A stretch of DNA of 64,000 nt. Source: Brachybacterium faecium DSM 4810 (GTDB taxonomy: Bacteria; Actinomycetota; Actinomycetes; Actinomycetales; Dermabacteraceae). The stretch is from the NCBI GenBank assembly GCA_000023405.1, contig CP001643.1, positions 2,108,001-2,172,000 on the forward strand, written 5' to 3'. Both the position numbers and the translations under genes were made by a program. The notes below the pieces were generated by a model that worked only from the letters and a program-made list of their open reading frames with translations, was not told the DNA's origin and did not search any database. This document shows, piece after piece, positions 37,035-49,440 of the stretch (within the stretch, counting starts at the first letter, position 1; each line of letters opens with the position of its first letter).

Positions 37035-37742
37035 GTGCGTCTCGTCGTTGCCCGCTGTTCCGTCGACTACACCGGTCGTCTCACCGCCCATCTGCCGCTG
37101 GCCCCTCGGCTGCTGATCATCAAGGCTGATGGCAGCGTGCTGGTGCACTCCGACGGCGGCAGCTACAAACCGCTGAACTGGATGAGCCCCCCGTGCACGC
37201 TGAGCACCTCGCGCCGCGGCGACGAGGAGGCCGCCGGCGATCCGGAGGGCGAGTGGATCGAGCAGTGGGACGTGATCCATGACAAGTCCGGAGACCGGCT
37301 GCGGGTGCGCCTGCACGAGATCTTCGAGGACTCCTCCCACGAGCTCGGGATCGATCCCGGGCTGCAGAAGGACGGCGTCGAGGCCCATCTGCAGGCGCTG
37401 CTGGCCGAGAACATCGACACCCTCGGCGAGGGCTGGTCGCTGGTGCGGCGCGAATACTTCACCGCGATCGGGCCGGTCGACATCCTCGCCCGCGACGAGA
37501 ACGGCGGCTCGGTCGCCATCGAGATCAAGCGCCGCGGCGAGATCGACGGCGTCGAGCAGCTGACCCGCTATCTCGAGCTGCTCAACCGGGATCCGCTGCT
37601 GGCACCGGTGCGCGGCATCTTCGCCGCCCAGGCGATCAAGCCCCAGGCGCGCGTGCTCGCCACCGATCGCGGCATCGACTGCGTGACCCTCGACTACGAC
37701 GCGCTGCGCGGCATCGACGACGCCGAGTCCCGCCTGTTCTGA
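37035..37742 (+). CDS. nucS: Mismatch-specific endonuclease NucS (EndoMS)
   Basis: A 235-residue NucS. It begins [21 protein letters not shown], the N-terminal dimerisation domain. The C-terminal RecB-like nuclease domain carries [20 protein letters not shown] and [20 protein letters not shown], giving the Asp...Glu-x-Lys PD-(D/E)XK site. The end DDAESRLF resembles the beta-clamp contact tail. In actinobacteria lacking MutS/MutL, NucS cuts both strands at mismatches and provides mismatch repair. The GTG start lies 6 nt after TACGCT. Its position near the ATP synthase operon matches M. tuberculosis gene order. Confidence 0.95.
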   Translation: MRLVVARCSVDYTGRLTAHLPLAPRLLIIKADGSVLVHSDGGSYKPLNWMSPPCTLSTSRRGDEEAAGDPEGEWIEQWDVIHDKSGDRLRVRLHEIFEDSSHELGIDPGLQKDGVEAHLQALLAENIDTLGEGWSLVRREYFTAIGPVDILARDENGGSVAIEIKRRGEIDGVEQLTRYLELLNRDPLLAPVRGIFAAQAIKPQARVLATDRGIDCVTLDYDALRGIDDAESRLF

Positions 37743-37834
37743 GAACGAGCGGTCGCCGTGCAGCCCTTCCTCCCCCGCCTCTCCCGTCCCGGCCCCGCAC
37801 GGCCCGGTGCCGGCTTCCCGCTCCTGGAGATGCC

Positions 37835-39064
37835 ATGACCGCCACCCCCTCCCCCGACTCCCCCGCGCTCACCGCCGAGCTCGCCCTGCACGGCACCGCC
37901 GTGCTCGAGCAGGGCCTCGTCCCCGACGCGCTCCTGCTCATCGGCGGGGGCGACATCCTCTGGGCGGGACCGGCCGCGCACGCCCCGCAGCACCGGGCGG
38001 CGCGCACCCTCGCCCATGACGGGCTGCTCCTGCCCGGCCTGGTGGACCTCCACTGCCACGGCGGGGGCGGGGCCTCCTTCCCCGACGCCTCCGATGCCGC
38101 GGAGATGCTCACGGCGGTCCGCCAGCACCGCCGCCACGGCACCACGAGCCTGGTCGCCTCCCTCGTCACCGCCGATGCCGCCACCCTCCGGGAGCGGGTG
38201 CGGGATCTGTCGCAGCTCGCGGCCGACGGGGAGATCGCCGCGATCCACCTCGAGGGCCCCTTCCTCTCCGTCGAGCGGCGCGGGGCGCAGAACCCCGAGC
38301 ACATCGTCGACGGGGACGCAGAGCTGGTGCGGGAGCTGGCAGCCATCGCGGGCGGCGCGCTGGCCACCATGACCGTCGCCCCCGAGGTCGAGGGAGCCGA
38401 CGGGGTCATCGAGGCTCTCGCGGATGTGGGGGCCGTGCCGTCGCTCGGCCACACCGACGGCAGCAGCAGCCAGATGACCCACGCGATCTCCACGGCGCGC
38501 ACCGCCCTGCGCCGACAGCGGGGCCGTTCGCCCCTGCCCACCGCGACCCACCTGTTCAACGGCATGCGTCCCATCCACCACCGCGACCCCGGCCCGGCCC
38601 TGGCGGCCCTCGACGCCGCCGCTCGCGGCGAGCTGGTGGTCGAGGTGATCGCCGACGGCGTCCACCTCGACGCCCGCACCGTCGCGCACGTCTTCTCGAT
38701 CGCCGCCGAGGACACCGTCGTGCTCGTCACCGATGCGATGGCCGCCGCGGGCATGCCGGAGGGTCAGTACCGTCTCGGCGCGCTCGACGTCACCGTCGAG
38801 GCGGGGGTCGCGACCCTCACCGGCGCCGGCGCGATCGCCGGAGGGACCGCGCATCTGCTCGATGTGCTGCGCTTCGCCGTGCTCGAGGCCGGCGTGGATC
38901 TCGTCCAGGCGGTGCGCGCGGCCTCCTCGGTCCCGGCCGCGGTGCTCGGGCTGCAGGACCGCATCGGCTCCCTCGCCGCGGGTCGGCGTGCGGACGTGGT
39001 CCTCGCCGATGCGCAGCTGAACCCCGTGAGCGTGCTGCGCGCCGGGCTGGCCGTCAGCGGCTGA
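37835..39064 (+). CDS. nagA: N-acetylglucosamine-6-phosphate deacetylase NagA
   Basis: A 409-residue amidohydrolase. Motifs: LPGLVDLHCHGGGGASF (metal HxH), IHLEGPFLSVERRGAQ with the metal Glu, SLGHTDGSS, ATHLFNGMRPIHHRDPG, and the catalytic Asp in VLVTDAMAAAGMPEG. The product is glucosamine-6-phosphate, which enters glycolysis or peptidoglycan recycling. A GGAGA site is upstream of the ATG. It lies 92 bp after nucS with no nagB nearby, so it is probably separately expressed. A GC-rich 14-nt palindrome just after its stop (39066-39079) may end transcription. Confidence 0.95.
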   Translation: MTATPSPDSPALTAELALHGTAVLEQGLVPDALLLIGGGDILWAGPAAHAPQHRAARTLAHDGLLLPGLVDLHCHGGGGASFPDASDAAEMLTAVRQHRRHGTTSLVASLVTADAATLRERVRDLSQLAADGEIAAIHLEGPFLSVERRGAQNPEHIVDGDAELVRELAAIAGGALATMTVAPEVEGADGVIEALADVGAVPSLGHTDGSSSQMTHAISTARTALRRQRGRSPLPTATHLFNGMRPIHHRDPGPALAALDAAARGELVVEVIADGVHLDARTVAHVFSIAAEDTVVLVTDAMAAAGMPEGQYRLGALDVTVEAGVATLTGAGAIAGGTAHLLDVLRFAVLEAGVDLVQAVRAASSVPAAVLGLQDRIGSLAAGRRADVVLADAQLNPVSVLRAGLAVSG

Positions 39065-39124
39065 GCCGCCGCGCGGCGGGCGGGATCCGAGGCGACGACG
39101 TCGGCGCGGCCCACGCGGATCACG

Positions 39125-39565
39125 TCAGTCGGCGTCGCCCAGCACCATCCCCGTCGGGGCGGCTTCGAGCCACGAGTTCAGCGCCGCCCCGGAGACGAGG
39201 TCGACGATCGCGCTGATCTCCCGGCCGTCGCGCATGCTGAACTCCACGAGGTAGCTGTCCTCGGCGCCCTCCAGCTGGGCCGGAAGGCGCCGGCGCGAGA
39301 CGTCTTCGATGTCCACGCGCCGAAGCACCACCTCGGGACGCACCCGGAGCGAGAAGGCCCGGAACCAGCGCAGGCGGTCGGTGCCGAAGCGCATGAGGCC
39401 GTGCTGCCAGGTGGTGCCGCCCACGAGCCCCCGCCGCTGCAGGGAGCATTCGAAGGCGCCGCGGCGCCGGGAGACAGCCGCCTGGCGCAGCAGGAGGAGC
39501 AGGACCAGGACGACAAAGAGCATCCCGATCCCCAGGAGGAGGATCGGGATGCTCAGGTCGCTCAT
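39125..39565 (-). CDS. DUF2550 family protein
   Basis: A 146-residue protein with an N-terminal membrane helix (PILLLGIGMLFVVLVLLLLL, about 6-26) followed by a small soluble domain: RRGAFECSLQRRGLVGGTTWQHGLMRFG and DRLRWFRAFSLRVRPEVVLRR. This is the actinobacterial DUF2550 family, normally the first gene after atpC (Rv1312 in M. tuberculosis). Its function is unknown. It begins 18 bp after the atpC stop and is likely the last gene of the atp operon. Confidence 0.88.
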   Translation of the reverse strand: MSDLSIPILLLGIGMLFVVLVLLLLLRQAAVSRRRGAFECSLQRRGLVGGTTWQHGLMRFGTDRLRWFRAFSLRVRPEVVLRRVDIEDVSRRRLPAQLEGAEDSYLVEFSMRDGREISAIVDLVSGAALNSWLEAAPTGMVLGDAD

Positions 39566-39583
39566 GCCGGGTGCGCGCTCAGC

Positions 39584-42313
<2,730 letters not shown>

Positions 42314-42380
42314 GTCTCTCCTCGTGCGGGGTGGATGCGCCGGCGGGAGCCGCCGCCCCGTGGGGCGGCGGCATCTCGCA

Positions 42381-44006
42381 TCAGCCGCGGACGATCTGCT
42401 CCTGCTCGATCTGATCGGCGGAGAGGCGCCCGGACTCGTCGTTCCGCGCCGCGTCCTGACCCTTGCCGGCGAGGAAGTCCTGCTTGACCTGATCGAGGAT
42501 GCCCGAGAGCTCCTCCTCGGTCGAGGACTCGAACTTGCCGGAGGTGCGGATGGCCTCGAGCACGCCGCCGTTGTGGCGCAGGTGCTCGAGCAGCTGGGAC
42601 TCGAAGTCGCGGACGTCCTCGACCTCGATGTCGTCGAACTTGCCCTTGGTGCCGGCCCAGACCGAGACGACCTGCTCCTCCATCGGGAAGGGCGAGTACT
42701 GGGACTGCTTGAGCAGCTCCATCAGGCGGGCGCCGCGGCTGAGCTGCTGCTTCGAGGCGGCATCCAGATCCGAGGCGAACATCGCGAAGGCCTCGAGGTC
42801 GCGGTACTGCGCCAGGTCGATCTTCAGCGTGCCCGAGACGGACTTCATCGCCTTCGTCTGCGCGGAGCCGCCGACGCGGGAGACCGAGATGCCGACGTCG
42901 ACCGCCGGGCGCTGGTCCGCGTTGAACAGATCCGACTGCAGGAAGCACTGGCCGTCGGTGATGGAGATGACGTTGGTGGGGATGTAGGCCGAGACGTCGT
43001 TCGCCTTGGTCTCGATGATCGGCAGGCCGGTCATCGAGCCGCCGCCCAGCTCGTCGCTCAGCTTCGCGCAGCGCTCGAGCAGGCGGGAGTGCAGGTAGAA
43101 CACGTCGCCCGGGTAGGCCTCGCGGCCCGGCGGACGGCGCAGCAGCAGCGACACGGCGCGGTAGGCCTCGGCCTGCTTCGACAGGTCGTCGAAGATGATC
43201 AGGACGTGCTTGCCCTCGTACATCCAGTGCTGGCCGATGGCCGAGCCGGTGTAGGGGGCGATGTACTTGAAGCCGGCCGGGTCGGAGGCCGGGGCGGCGA
43301 CGATGGTGGTGTACTCCATCGCGCCGTTCTCCTCGAGCGTCGCCCGCACCGAGGCGATGGTCGAGCCCTTCTGGCCGACGGCGACGTAGATGCAGCGGAC
43401 CTGCTTCTCCGGGTCGCCGGATTCCCAGTTGGCCTTCTGGTTCAGGATCGTGTCGATGCCGATCGCGGTCTTGCCGGTCTGGCGGTCGCCGATGATCAGC
43501 TGGCGCTGGCCGCGGCCGATCGGGGTCATCGCGTCGATCGCCTTGAGGCCGGTCTGCAGCGGCTCCTTGACGGCCTTGCGCTGCATGACGCCGGGCGCCT
43601 GCAGCTCGAGGGCGCGGCGTCCGACGGTCTCGATCTCGCCGAGGCCGTCGATCGGGGCGCCGACAGGGTCGACGACGCGACCGAGGTAGCCGTCACCGAC
43701 GGGGACGGAGAGCACCTGGCCGGTGCGGCGCACCTCCTGGCCCTCCTCGATGCCGGAGAACTCGCCGAGGACGACGACGCCGATCTCGCGCAGCTCGAGG
43801 TTGAGGGCGAGACCGAGGGTGCCGTCCTCGAAGCGGACCAGCTCGTTGGCCATGACGTTCGGCAGACCCTCGACGCGCGCGATGCCATCGGCGGCCTCGC
43901 TGACGCGGCCGATCTCCTCGCGCTCGGTGGCGCCTGCCTGGTAGGTGGACACCGCGGTGTCCAGGGCGTTCCGGATCTCCTCCGGACTGATCGTGAGCTC
44001 CGCCAT
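42381..44006 (-). CDS. atpA: ATP synthase alpha subunit AtpA
   Basis: A 541-residue non-catalytic nucleotide-binding subunit. Visible: [18 protein letters not shown] at the N-terminus, [26 protein letters not shown]-loop [20 protein letters not shown], the [29 protein letters not shown] segment, and [15 protein letters not shown]. The C-terminal part is slightly extended and charged ([21 protein letters not shown]). The start at 44006 is supported by the family N-terminus; the ribosome-binding site (AGGAAG) is rather distant. Confidence 0.97.
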   Translation of the reverse strand: MAELTISPEEIRNALDTAVSTYQAGATEREEIGRVSEAADGIARVEGLPNVMANELVRFEDGTLGLALNLELREIGVVVLGEFSGIEEGQEVRRTGQVLSVPVGDGYLGRVVDPVGAPIDGLGEIETVGRRALELQAPGVMQRKAVKEPLQTGLKAIDAMTPIGRGQRQLIIGDRQTGKTAIGIDTILNQKANWESGDPEKQVRCIYVAVGQKGSTIASVRATLEENGAMEYTTIVAAPASDPAGFKYIAPYTGSAIGQHWMYEGKHVLIIFDDLSKQAEAYRAVSLLLRRPPGREAYPGDVFYLHSRLLERCAKLSDELGGGSMTGLPIIETKANDVSAYIPTNVISITDGQCFLQSDLFNADQRPAVDVGISVSRVGGSAQTKAMKSVSGTLKIDLAQYRDLEAFAMFASDLDAASKQQLSRGARLMELLKQSQYSPFPMEEQVVSVWAGTKGKFDDIEVEDVRDFESQLLEHLRHNGGVLEAIRTSGKFESSTEEELSGILDQVKQDFLAGKGQDAARNDESGRLSADQIEQEQIVRG

Positions 44007-44087
44007 CTGCTGCTTCGCTTCCTCTCGGTCTCCCCGTGGAGGGGATGGTCTGAACAATGCTGGGGACGCCGGGGCGTCGGGTCTGAG

Positions 44088-44903
44088 TCAGGCCACCATC
44101 TGCGACCGGGCTCGGGAGAGCCGGGCCAGCACGGTGGCGTCGTAGAGGTCGTCGCCGACCTGGATCCGAAGACCGCCCACGACATCGGGATCGACCTGGA
44201 GGTTCATCTGGACCTCTCGGCCGTAGATCGCCGCGAGGACCGCACCCAGCCGGGCCTGCTGGGCCTCGTTCAGCGGCACAGCGCTGGAGACCGCCGCGAA
44301 GGCACGCCGACGACGATCCGAGGCGAAGCGGGCGAACTCCTCGACGCGACGGGCCGGCTTGGTCTCGCTCCGTCGCCCGACGGCGCGCGCCGCGAGCGCG
44401 GCGGAGAGCCGGTGGGTGCGACCGTCCAGCAGTGCGTGCAGGATGGTCGCGCGCTGCGAGGGGTTCTCCCGCAGGCCGTCGAGCGTGGCGGTGAGGTCAC
44501 CGCTGTCGTCGATCAGGCGGGAGATCTCGAAGAGATCTCCCTCGACCTGCTCGAGGACGCCCTCGGACTGCGCCTGCTCCAGGAGGGTGGAGACTCCCAG
44601 CAGCTCGAGGGCATCGAGGATGTCCTCCTGCTCGGACCAGCGGCGCCGCACCACCTCGAGGCAGGCCTCGAGGGTGCGCGGGGAGACGCGGTCGCCGAAC
44701 AGCGAGCGCACGGTGGCCTCCTTGACCTCGGCCGGGCGGCCGGGGTCGGAGAGGGTGCGCACGAGCTGGTTGCTGGAATCGATGGCGTCGGCCACCGAGA
44801 ACAGCTCCTGGGCGGCGGCCTCGAGCCCGTCGCGGTTGCCCGCGAGGGCGCTCTCGGTCTGCCGGAGCACCTCGGCGAAGGAGGTGGAGGAGGTTCCTCG
44901 CAT
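44088..44903 (-). CDS. atpH: ATP synthase delta subunit AtpH
   Basis: A 271-residue delta subunit, longer than the ~180 of E. coli but normal for actinobacteria. It has an N-terminal helical bundle (ALAGNRDGLEAAAQELFSVADAIDSS) and the conserved C-terminal signature LNEAQQARLGAVLAAIYGREVQMNLQVDPDVVGGLRI in part. It ties the peripheral stalk (b) to the top of F1. I prefer the ATG at 44903, with AAGGA 6 nt upstream; an in-frame GTG immediately precedes it. Confidence 0.93.
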   Translation of the reverse strand: MRGTSSTSFAEVLRQTESALAGNRDGLEAAAQELFSVADAIDSSNQLVRTLSDPGRPAEVKEATVRSLFGDRVSPRTLEACLEVVRRRWSEQEDILDALELLGVSTLLEQAQSEGVLEQVEGDLFEISRLIDDSGDLTATLDGLRENPSQRATILHALLDGRTHRLSAALAARAVGRRSETKPARRVEEFARFASDRRRRAFAAVSSAVPLNEAQQARLGAVLAAIYGREVQMNLQVDPDVVGGLRIQVGDDLYDATVLARLSRARSQMVA

Positions 44904-44912
44904 CACGGTTCC

Positions 44913-45726
<814 letters not shown>

Positions 45727-45794
45727 TCAGGTCTTGCGGGGCGGGCAGGGGAACCGCTCGACGGTGGCCCGGGGGCCTCCCGCCGTGGCGGGGG

Positions 45795-46604
45795 TCAGTG
45801 CTCGTCGGCCGTCGCGAGCTGGATGTACACGGCCGTCAGCATCGTGAAGATGAAGGCCTGCAGCGCGGCGACGAAGATCTCGAATCCGTAGATGCCGATC
45901 GCCATGGCACCGGCGAAGGGGCTGATCGCGATCAGCCACTCGCCAGAGAACAGCAGCGCGTGGGTCATGCCGATGAACACCACGATCATCATGTGGCCGG
46001 AGACCATGTTCGCGAGCAGTCGGATCGTCAGCGAGGCCCAGCGGATCAGCACGACCTGCAGCAGCTCGATCGGCACGAGCAGGAAGTAGATCGGCCACGG
46101 GATGCCGGGCGGCATGGTCTCGGACTTGATGTAGCCGAGGAAGCCGTGCTTGCGGATGCCGGCGCCCACATAGGTGACGAAGGTCCACAGGGCCAGCAGC
46201 AGGGGCAGGCCCACCACGGAGGTGCCGGCGAGGTTCAGGCCCGGGATCACGCCTCCGAGGTTCATCGCGAAGATGAAGAAGAACATCGTGATCAGCATCG
46301 GGGCGAAGCGCCTGCCTTCGCGCAGGCCGATCGTGTTGCCGATGATCTGCGTGTTCACGAAGTCGATGAGGATCTCGACGACGCTCTGCAGGCGGCCGGG
46401 CACGAGCTTGGCGCGCGAGGCGACGATGCACATGAACACCAGCACCGCCACGAGGATGACGAGGCGCACCAGCTGGACGCGGTTGAACTCGAACGGCGTG
46501 CCGCCGAAGAGGATCGCGTCCGGGAAGAACTCCCCCAACGTGGGGATGTGGAAGAAGGAGTCGTCCTCTGCGTACAGTGCCGGACTGAGGTCTGCGGTGT
46601 TCAG
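45795..46604 (-). CDS. atpB: ATP synthase subunit a AtpB (start probably CTG)
   Basis: The core is a five- to six-helix subunit a with the essential Arg in LIRWASLTIRLLANMVSGHM and IFTMLTAVYIQLATADEH at the end. The only ATG/GTG/TTG start in the open frame is TTG 46538, which has no Shine-Dalgarno and would cut off the segment SFFHIPTLGEFFPDAILFGG, part of which is conserved in relatives. The frame stays open to 46650. A CTG at 46604 with GGGAG 6 nt upstream gives a plausible 269-residue protein beginning with NTADLSPALYAEDD. I annotate that start. If it is wrong, the start is TTG 46538 (247 residues). Confidence 0.85.
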   Translation of the reverse strand: MNTADLSPALYAEDDSFFHIPTLGEFFPDAILFGGTPFEFNRVQLVRLVILVAVLVFMCIVASRAKLVPGRLQSVVEILIDFVNTQIIGNTIGLREGRRFAPMLITMFFFIFAMNLGGVIPGLNLAGTSVVGLPLLLALWTFVTYVGAGIRKHGFLGYIKSETMPPGIPWPIYFLLVPIELLQVVLIRWASLTIRLLANMVSGHMMIVVFIGMTHALLFSGEWLIAISPFAGAMAIGIYGFEIFVAALQAFIFTMLTAVYIQLATADEH

Positions 46605-46683
46605 CTCGATCTCCCAGGTTCGTGCGACCGTCGGAGACGGCCTGGATGGTCATGCCAGATCGAGACCACTCGCAGTGCGGCCA

Positions 46684-46695
46684 CCGTACGTACGG
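46684..46695. repeat. 12-bp perfect palindrome in the atp leader
   Basis: CCGTACGTACGG lies 80-90 bp upstream of atpB. It may be a protein-binding site or chance. Confidence 0.35.
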
Positions 46696-46786
46696 CGTTG
46701 GACGACGCCGGGGCGTTCCTGGGTGGTCGATCAGCCCTCGCTGAGTCACGGTTCTGGGCCGTGATCAGGTGTCGAGCGCCTTGGGA

Positions 46787-46792
46787 AGCATA
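46787..46792 (-). promoter_or_regulatory. -10 box TATGCT for the atpBEFHAGDC operon
   Basis: TATGCT, with CTGACG 16 bp upstream as a possible -35 (overlapping the end of atpI). A transcript from here would have a leader of about 175 nt containing a small hairpin (46746-46764). Confidence 0.5.
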
Positions 46793-46800
46793 ACAGAGAC

Positions 46801-47292
46801 TCATGCTCCGTCAGCGGGCTCGCGGCCGTTCTCGTCGACTGTGGGACGCTCCACATTCAGCGGCTGGCGGGCGCGGACCAGCAGCACCCCTTCGACCAGC
46901 ACTGCGGAGAGGGCACCGACCAGCAGCGCCAGTCCGATCCAGCGCGAGGAGATGCTCTGCAGATCGCGCACGGCGATGACGACGAGGATCACCACGAACA
47001 TCTTCACCGCCCAGCTGCCGAGCACCGTCGCGGCCATCGAGACCGGGGTGAGGCGGGTGCCGAGGAAGGTGATCGCGACCGTGGGCAGCACCATCACGAG
47101 AGTCAGGGCGGTGCCGACGAGCGCGCCGAGCAGCGCCGCCTGGTCGCCGCGGGTCGCGGCGATCGCGATGATCACGGCGTCGAGCACGATGCCGGCGGCG
47201 AGGGCGAGCAGCGTGGCGCGCTGCATCGCCCGGTCGCCGGCGGCGCGGCGGGGACGGCGCGGGGCGTCAGGGGCCTGAGGCTGTGGGGACAT
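46801..47292 (-). CDS. AtpI-like ATP synthase accessory membrane protein
   Basis: A 163-residue protein with four predicted membrane helices (ATLLALAAGIVLDAVIIAIA; ALLGALVGTALTLVMVLP; WAVKMFVVILVVIAV; IGLALLVGALSAVLVEGVLLV). Its place just before atpB matches atpI/Rv1303, a poorly conserved protein proposed to help c-ring assembly or Mg2+ supply. Sequence similarity alone would not identify it; the call rests on topology and position. AAGGA lies 5 nt before the ATG, and it overlaps the wecA end by 26 bp. Confidence 0.75.
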   Translation of the reverse strand: MSPQPQAPDAPRRPRRAAGDRAMQRATLLALAAGIVLDAVIIAIAATRGDQAALLGALVGTALTLVMVLPTVAITFLGTRLTPVSMAATVLGSWAVKMFVVILVVIAVRDLQSISSRWIGLALLVGALSAVLVEGVLLVRARQPLNVERPTVDENGREPADGA

Positions 47293-48400
47293 CGGAATCC
47301 TTCCGGTGACGGCCGGGGCGCCATCTGAGGGGGTCGAAGGTGAGCAGCATGGCGAACACCAGGCCGAGCACCCAGAAGATGCCCACCGTGCGCATGGGCA
47401 GCACGAGCGGGAGCAGCAGCCCCACGGAGATGACCACGGTCCAGGTGTACATGATCAGCACGGCGGTGCGCTTGCTGTGGCCGAGGCTGAGGAGTCGGTG
47501 GTGGAGATGCGCCTTGTCGGCGTGGAAGGGCGACTTGCCCGAGCCGATGCGGCGCAGCACGGCGAGCCCGAAGTCGAGGAACGGGACGACCATCACACCG
47601 ATGGGCAGCAGGATGGGCAGGAACTGGCCGAAGAAGTCCGCGCCGGAGAGGCGGGCGGGGTCCACCTGGCCGGTCACGGCGATGGTGCTCGCGGCCAGCA
47701 GCAGCCCCAGCAGCATCGAGCCGGAATCGCCCATGAAGATGCGGGCGCGGGTGAGGTTGTGGGGCAGGAAGCCCAGACACACTCCGATCAGCACCGCGGT
47801 CAGCAGCGCGGCGAGGGAGGAGTAGTCGTCCGCCGAGGAGTCGCGGGTGAGGAGGTAGGCGTAGAGGAAGAAGGCCGAGCCGCCGATCGCCATCACCCCG
47901 GCGGCGAGGCCGTCGAGGCCGTCCACGAAGTTCACCGCGTTCATGCTCACCACCACCACGAGCACGGTGAGGATCAGCGCGGTGCGCCCGGACAGCACGG
48001 TCACCCCGTTGATGGGCAGCGTCACCAGGCTCACGCCCTGCCAGGCGAGCAGGACCGCCGCGAGCACCTGGCCGGCGAGCTTGGTGATCCAGTCGAGGTC
48101 CCATTTGTCGTCGGCGGCGCCGAGCAGGCACACCAGCGCGGCGGCTGCGAGGATCGCCCAGGGCTGGCGCGTGTCGCGGAAGAGGCCCTCGAGGAAGGGG
48201 ACGTTGCTCGCCACGAGCATCGCGCAGAGCACCCCGACCAGCATGGCGAGGCCGCCCAGGCGCGGGGTCACCGCGTCGTGCACGTCGCGGTCCCGCACCG
48301 CCGTCATCGCCCCGGCGCGTCGGGCCAGCAGCCGCACGCCGGGGGTCACCAGGAAGGTGACCGCCGCGGCGAGCAGCAGCAGGAAGAGATAGATCCTCAC
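47267..48400 (-). CDS. wecA: Undecaprenyl-phosphate GlcNAc-1-phosphate transferase (WecA/Rfe type)
   Basis: A 377-residue polytopic enzyme (about 11 helices) of the PNPT family. Motifs: TPRLGGLAML, GAADDKWDLDWITKL with the Asp-Asp pair, NAVNFVDGLDGLAAGV, IFMGDSGSMLLG, and HLHHRLLSLGHS. It transfers a HexNAc-1-phosphate to polyprenyl phosphate to start wall-polysaccharide or linkage-unit synthesis at the membrane. The position after sua5 matches Rv1302 (rfe). The GTG start overlaps the sua5 stop as GTGA. Confidence 0.93.
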   Translation of the reverse strand: MRIYLFLLLLAAAVTFLVTPGVRLLARRAGAMTAVRDRDVHDAVTPRLGGLAMLVGVLCAMLVASNVPFLEGLFRDTRQPWAILAAAALVCLLGAADDKWDLDWITKLAGQVLAAVLLAWQGVSLVTLPINGVTVLSGRTALILTVLVVVVSMNAVNFVDGLDGLAAGVMAIGGSAFFLYAYLLTRDSSADDYSSLAALLTAVLIGVCLGFLPHNLTRARIFMGDSGSMLLGLLLAASTIAVTGQVDPARLSGADFFGQFLPILLPIGVMVVPFLDFGLAVLRRIGSGKSPFHADKAHLHHRLLSLGHSKRTAVLIMYTWTVVISVGLLLPLVLPMRTVGIFWVLGLVFAMLLTFDPLRWRPGRHRKDSDVPTASGP

Positions 48401-49440
48401 CCGGGCGTGCTCTCCGAGCCGTCATCCTCCGCCGCGGGCGTGCCGGTCGGCGCCGCCTCCTGTGCGCCCGGCGCGCTGAGGGGGGTCTCCGCGGGAGCCT
48501 CCGCCGCGGCGGTGGGCTCGGGCTCGGAGGGCAGGTCCAGCACGGAGGTGCTCGGCTCCTCCGCCGCGGGTGCTGCGGCGGTGGCGTCGGCGCCGTGGGC
48601 GGTGCTGTCGGCCGAGCCCTCATCGGTCGCCTCGGTCTCGGCCGCCTCCTGCACGGAGACCTCGCCCGCGGTGGCCGCCGCGCCCTCGCCGGTCCCGGTG
48701 CCGTCGGCGGACTCGGTGCCGTCGACGGTCTCGGAGCCGTCTGCGGCCCCGGAGTCCGGACCCGCCGCGGAGGTCTCCTCGGCCTCGGGCTCGGGCTCGG
48801 GAGCGGTGAAGATGTCCCCCACCACGGCGATGATCTGCTCCTTGGTGATGGCACCCTCCCGCACGATCTCCGGCGGGGTGACGGTGGCGTCGAGGATGGT
48901 GGAGCTCTCGCCGAGGCGGGCCGGGCCGCCGTCGAGGTAGATCTCCACGGAATCGCCGAGCTGGGTGGCGGCGTCCAGCACGCTCTGCGCGGCGGGCCGG
49001 CCGTGACGGTTCGCGCTGGAGACCGCGAGCGGGCCGGTGCGGCGCAGCAGCTCCAGGGCGACCTCGTCCTCGGGCATGCGCAGGGCGACGCTGCCGCGGG
49101 TCTCCCCCAGGTCCCAGGTGAGGGACGGCTGGGCGGTGAGGATCACGGTGAGCGCGCCCGGCCAGAGCTCCTCGGTGAGGTCCTCGATGTAGTCGGGCAC
49201 GTCGGTGGCCAGGGCCAGCAGCACGGCGTGGTCGCCGATCAGCACCGGCGGCGGGGTGTCGCGGCCGCGGCCCTTCGCCTCGAGCAGCGCCTGCACCGCT
49301 TCCGGGGTGAAGGCGTCGGCGCCGATGCCGTAGACGGTGTCCGTCGGCAGGACGATCAGATCGCCGCTGCGCACGGCGTCGACGGCGGCGGCGAGGGCGT
49401 CCTCGCGGGACTCTGGGTTCTGGGTGTCGTGCACGGTCAC
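48397..49440 (-). CDS. L-threonylcarbamoyladenylate synthase (Sua5/YrdC/TsaC)
   Basis: A 347-residue protein. Residues 1 to about 215 are the YrdC domain: SGDLIVLPTDTVYGIGADAF, LLEAKGRGRDTPPPVLIGD (KxR motif), ELWPGALTVILTAQP, GSVALRMPEDEVAL, LAVSSANRHGRPAA, and STILDATVTPPEIVREGAI. It makes the threonylcarbamoyl-AMP used for t6A37 in tRNAs. The last ~125 residues are a low-complexity Ala/Glu/Thr-rich acidic tail, not the usual Sua5 C-terminal domain. The GTG start overlaps the prmC stop. Confidence 0.93.
   Translation of the reverse strand: MTVHDTQNPESREDALAAAVDAVRSGDLIVLPTDTVYGIGADAFTPEAVQALLEAKGRGRDTPPPVLIGDHAVLLALATDVPDYIEDLTEELWPGALTVILTAQPSLTWDLGETRGSVALRMPEDEVALELLRRTGPLAVSSANRHGRPAAQSVLDAATQLGDSVEIYLDGGPARLGESSTILDATVTPPEIVREGAITKEQIIAVVGDIFTAPEPEPEAEETSAAGPDSGAADGSETVDGTESADGTGTGEGAAATAGEVSVQEAAETEATDEGSADSTAHGADATAAAPAAEEPSTSVLDLPSEPEPTAAAEAPAETPLSAPGAQEAAPTGTPAAEDDGSESTPG

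Noticed and set aside
46536..46538. TTG as the atpB start codon
   Set aside because: No Shine-Dalgarno, and conserved N-terminal residues continue upstream in the open frame. It is kept only as an alternative.
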